NCBI GenBank assembly: GCA_028679495.1
Contig: JAJRBK010000044.1
Span: 1-5,786 of the forward strand
Source of the DNA: Methanobacteriota archaeon
GTDB lineage: Archaea; Halobacteriota; Bog-38; Methanoflorentales; Methanoflorentaceae
Length of the DNA: 5,786 nt
Direction of reading: 5' to 3'
In this document: positions 4,893-5,786 of the stretch, piece by piece
Layout: each line of letters begins with the position of its first letter
Position numbering within the stretch: the stretch's first letter is position 1
The notes under the pieces: generated by a model
Database searches by the model: none
What the model saw: only the letters and a program-made list of their open reading frames with translations
Told to the model about the DNA's origin: nothing
Translations under genes and position numbers: made by a program

Positions 4893-5786
4893 TGCACGTT
4901 ATTGAAGGGGGCGTCTGTGCTGTGCCCGGGGTCAAGGCGTTTGGTCTCAAAGAGGGAAAGGAAGGTCTTGCGATTATTGCTGGCGGTGGGCGCGCAGCCG
5001 GGGTTTTTACGTCAAACAACGTGAAGGCGGCTCCTATTCTCGTGACGCAGGAACACCTAGCAAAAGGCTCACAGGTGTTGGCGATTGTTATTAACAGCGG
5101 GAGTGCAAACGCGTTTACTGGGCAGCGAGGTATAGAAGATGCTCGCCGAGTGGCAGCGTTACTTGCAGGCCGTCTCGGTCTGGAAACGACTTCTGTTGCT
5201 GTCGCATCGACCGGCGTGATTGGGCGGCGTTTAGACGGTGCAAAGATCGAGGCTCAAATGGAGGTCGTGCTCTCAGGGCTTTCTGATGCTCCTGAAGGCA
5301 GCCTTGCTGCTGCTAGGGCGATTATGACAACTGATTCAGTGCCCAAGCAGGTGGCAGTTGAGACGAGCGGCATACGAATCGGAGGAATCGCAAAGGGTGC
5401 TGGTATGATTGAGCCGGATCTCTGCACAATGCTGGCTTTTATTTATACGAATGCCCCTTTGGCTGCCGATGTGCTCAAGGGCTGTCTTGAGCGTGCGGTC
5501 GGCCTTAGCTTCAACATGGCGACCGTCGACGGTGACACAAGCACCAATGATTGTGTCTTGCTCGTTTCGACCGGTGCGAGCAGTGCCGACATTGACCTTG
5601 CAGAGTTTCAAGAGGCGTTAGACTTTGTCTGTGTGGCGCTTGCAAAAATGATCGTTAAAGATGGCGAAGGAGCGACAAAACTCATGGAGGTCACGGTGGT
5701 AGGCGCACGTGAACAGAGGGATGCAGTTAAAGCAGCAAAGGCAGTTGCACGATCGCCCCTCGTCAAAACAGCAATTTTTGGGGCAG
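4892..5786 (+). CDS. argJ: Glutamate N-acetyltransferase / amino-acid N-acetyltransferase, 3' truncated by window edge
   Basis: ArgJ moves the acetyl group from N-acetylornithine to glutamate, closing the acetyl cycle of arginine synthesis; bifunctional forms also use acetyl-CoA. The ATG at 4892 overlaps the TAA of the CBS gene by one base (TAATG), with AGGGT at 4882-4886 as ribosome binding site. The frame stays open to the window end, giving 298 of the usual 385-405 residues. Diagnostic stretches are the start HVIEGGVCAVPGVKAFG, NSGSANAFTG (68-77), ASTGVIG (105-111), IMTTD (144-148) and KGAGMIEPDLCTML (168-181). The last contains the self-cleavage site, with T179 as the predicted new N-terminal nucleophile. 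VDGDTSTND (212-220) and KDGEGATK (256-263) are also family hallmarks. The residue before T179 is Cys, where Ala is common. Whether the enzyme is mono- or bifunctional cannot be told from this part. Confidence 0.96.
   Translation, partial: MHVIEGGVCAVPGVKAFGLKEGKEGLAIIAGGGRAAGVFTSNNVKAAPILVTQEHLAKGSQVLAIVINSGSANAFTGQRGIEDARRVAALLAGRLGLETTSVAVASTGVIGRRLDGAKIEAQMEVVLSGLSDAPEGSLAAARAIMTTDSVPKQVAVETSGIRIGGIAKGAGMIEPDLCTMLAFIYTNAPLAADVLKGCLERAVGLSFNMATVDGDTSTNDCVLLVSTGASSADIDLAEFQEALDFVCVALAKMIVKDGEGATKLMEVTVVGAREQRDAVKAAKAVARSPLVKTAIFGA

Noticed and set aside
5336..5621. Short frames on both strands (minus 5336-5611, plus 5409-5621)
   Set aside because: Both are out-of-frame readings inside argJ, whose family motifs continue across the whole interval.

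Overview
The window looks archaeal, most likely from a euryarchaeal methanogen or methane-oxidiser relative. Three things support this. Two secreted proteins end in a PEF-CTERM-like (archaeosortase-type) sorting tail. TATA-box promoters precede genes. Oligo-T tracts follow genes. This is inference from features, not a taxonomic assignment.

Layout: (1) positions 3-584 hold the C-terminal part of an ABC-2-type transporter permease cut by the left edge. (2) Positions 585-3231 carry a small secreted redox cluster. It consists of a thioredoxin-fold protein with a CETC site and a Thr-Pro linker (743-1414), a tiny secreted protein with a CPTC motif and a TTG start (1628-1879), and a larger TlpA/ResA-like thioredoxin with a CPQC site and a long Ser/Thr/Pro linker (1981-3231). 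Both thioredoxin-like proteins end in near-identical tails (EFSLLG, hydrophobic stretch, MRR), so both are predicted to be displayed on the cell surface by the same archaeosortase. (3) Positions 3418-5786 are an arginine-biosynthesis operon: argC, a two-CBS-domain protein, and argJ, which runs off the right edge. The genes are tightly packed (8-nt gap, then a 1-nt overlap).

Working model: the first half encodes an extracytoplasmic thiol-disulfide exchange module, with two tethered oxidoreductases and a possible small Cys-pair partner. The second half makes ornithine by the acetyl-recycling route (ArgC then ArgJ), with a nucleotide-sensing-type CBS protein built into the operon. The intergenic DNA is unusually rich in symmetric elements: a 16-of-18 palindrome directly upstream of a TATA box, a 6-bp inverted repeat downstream of it, two mutually exclusive hairpins over the Shine-Dalgarno of the small CPTC gene, and a perfect 17-nt palindrome upstream of argC. 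No CRISPR array, RNA gene or insertion sequence was seen.
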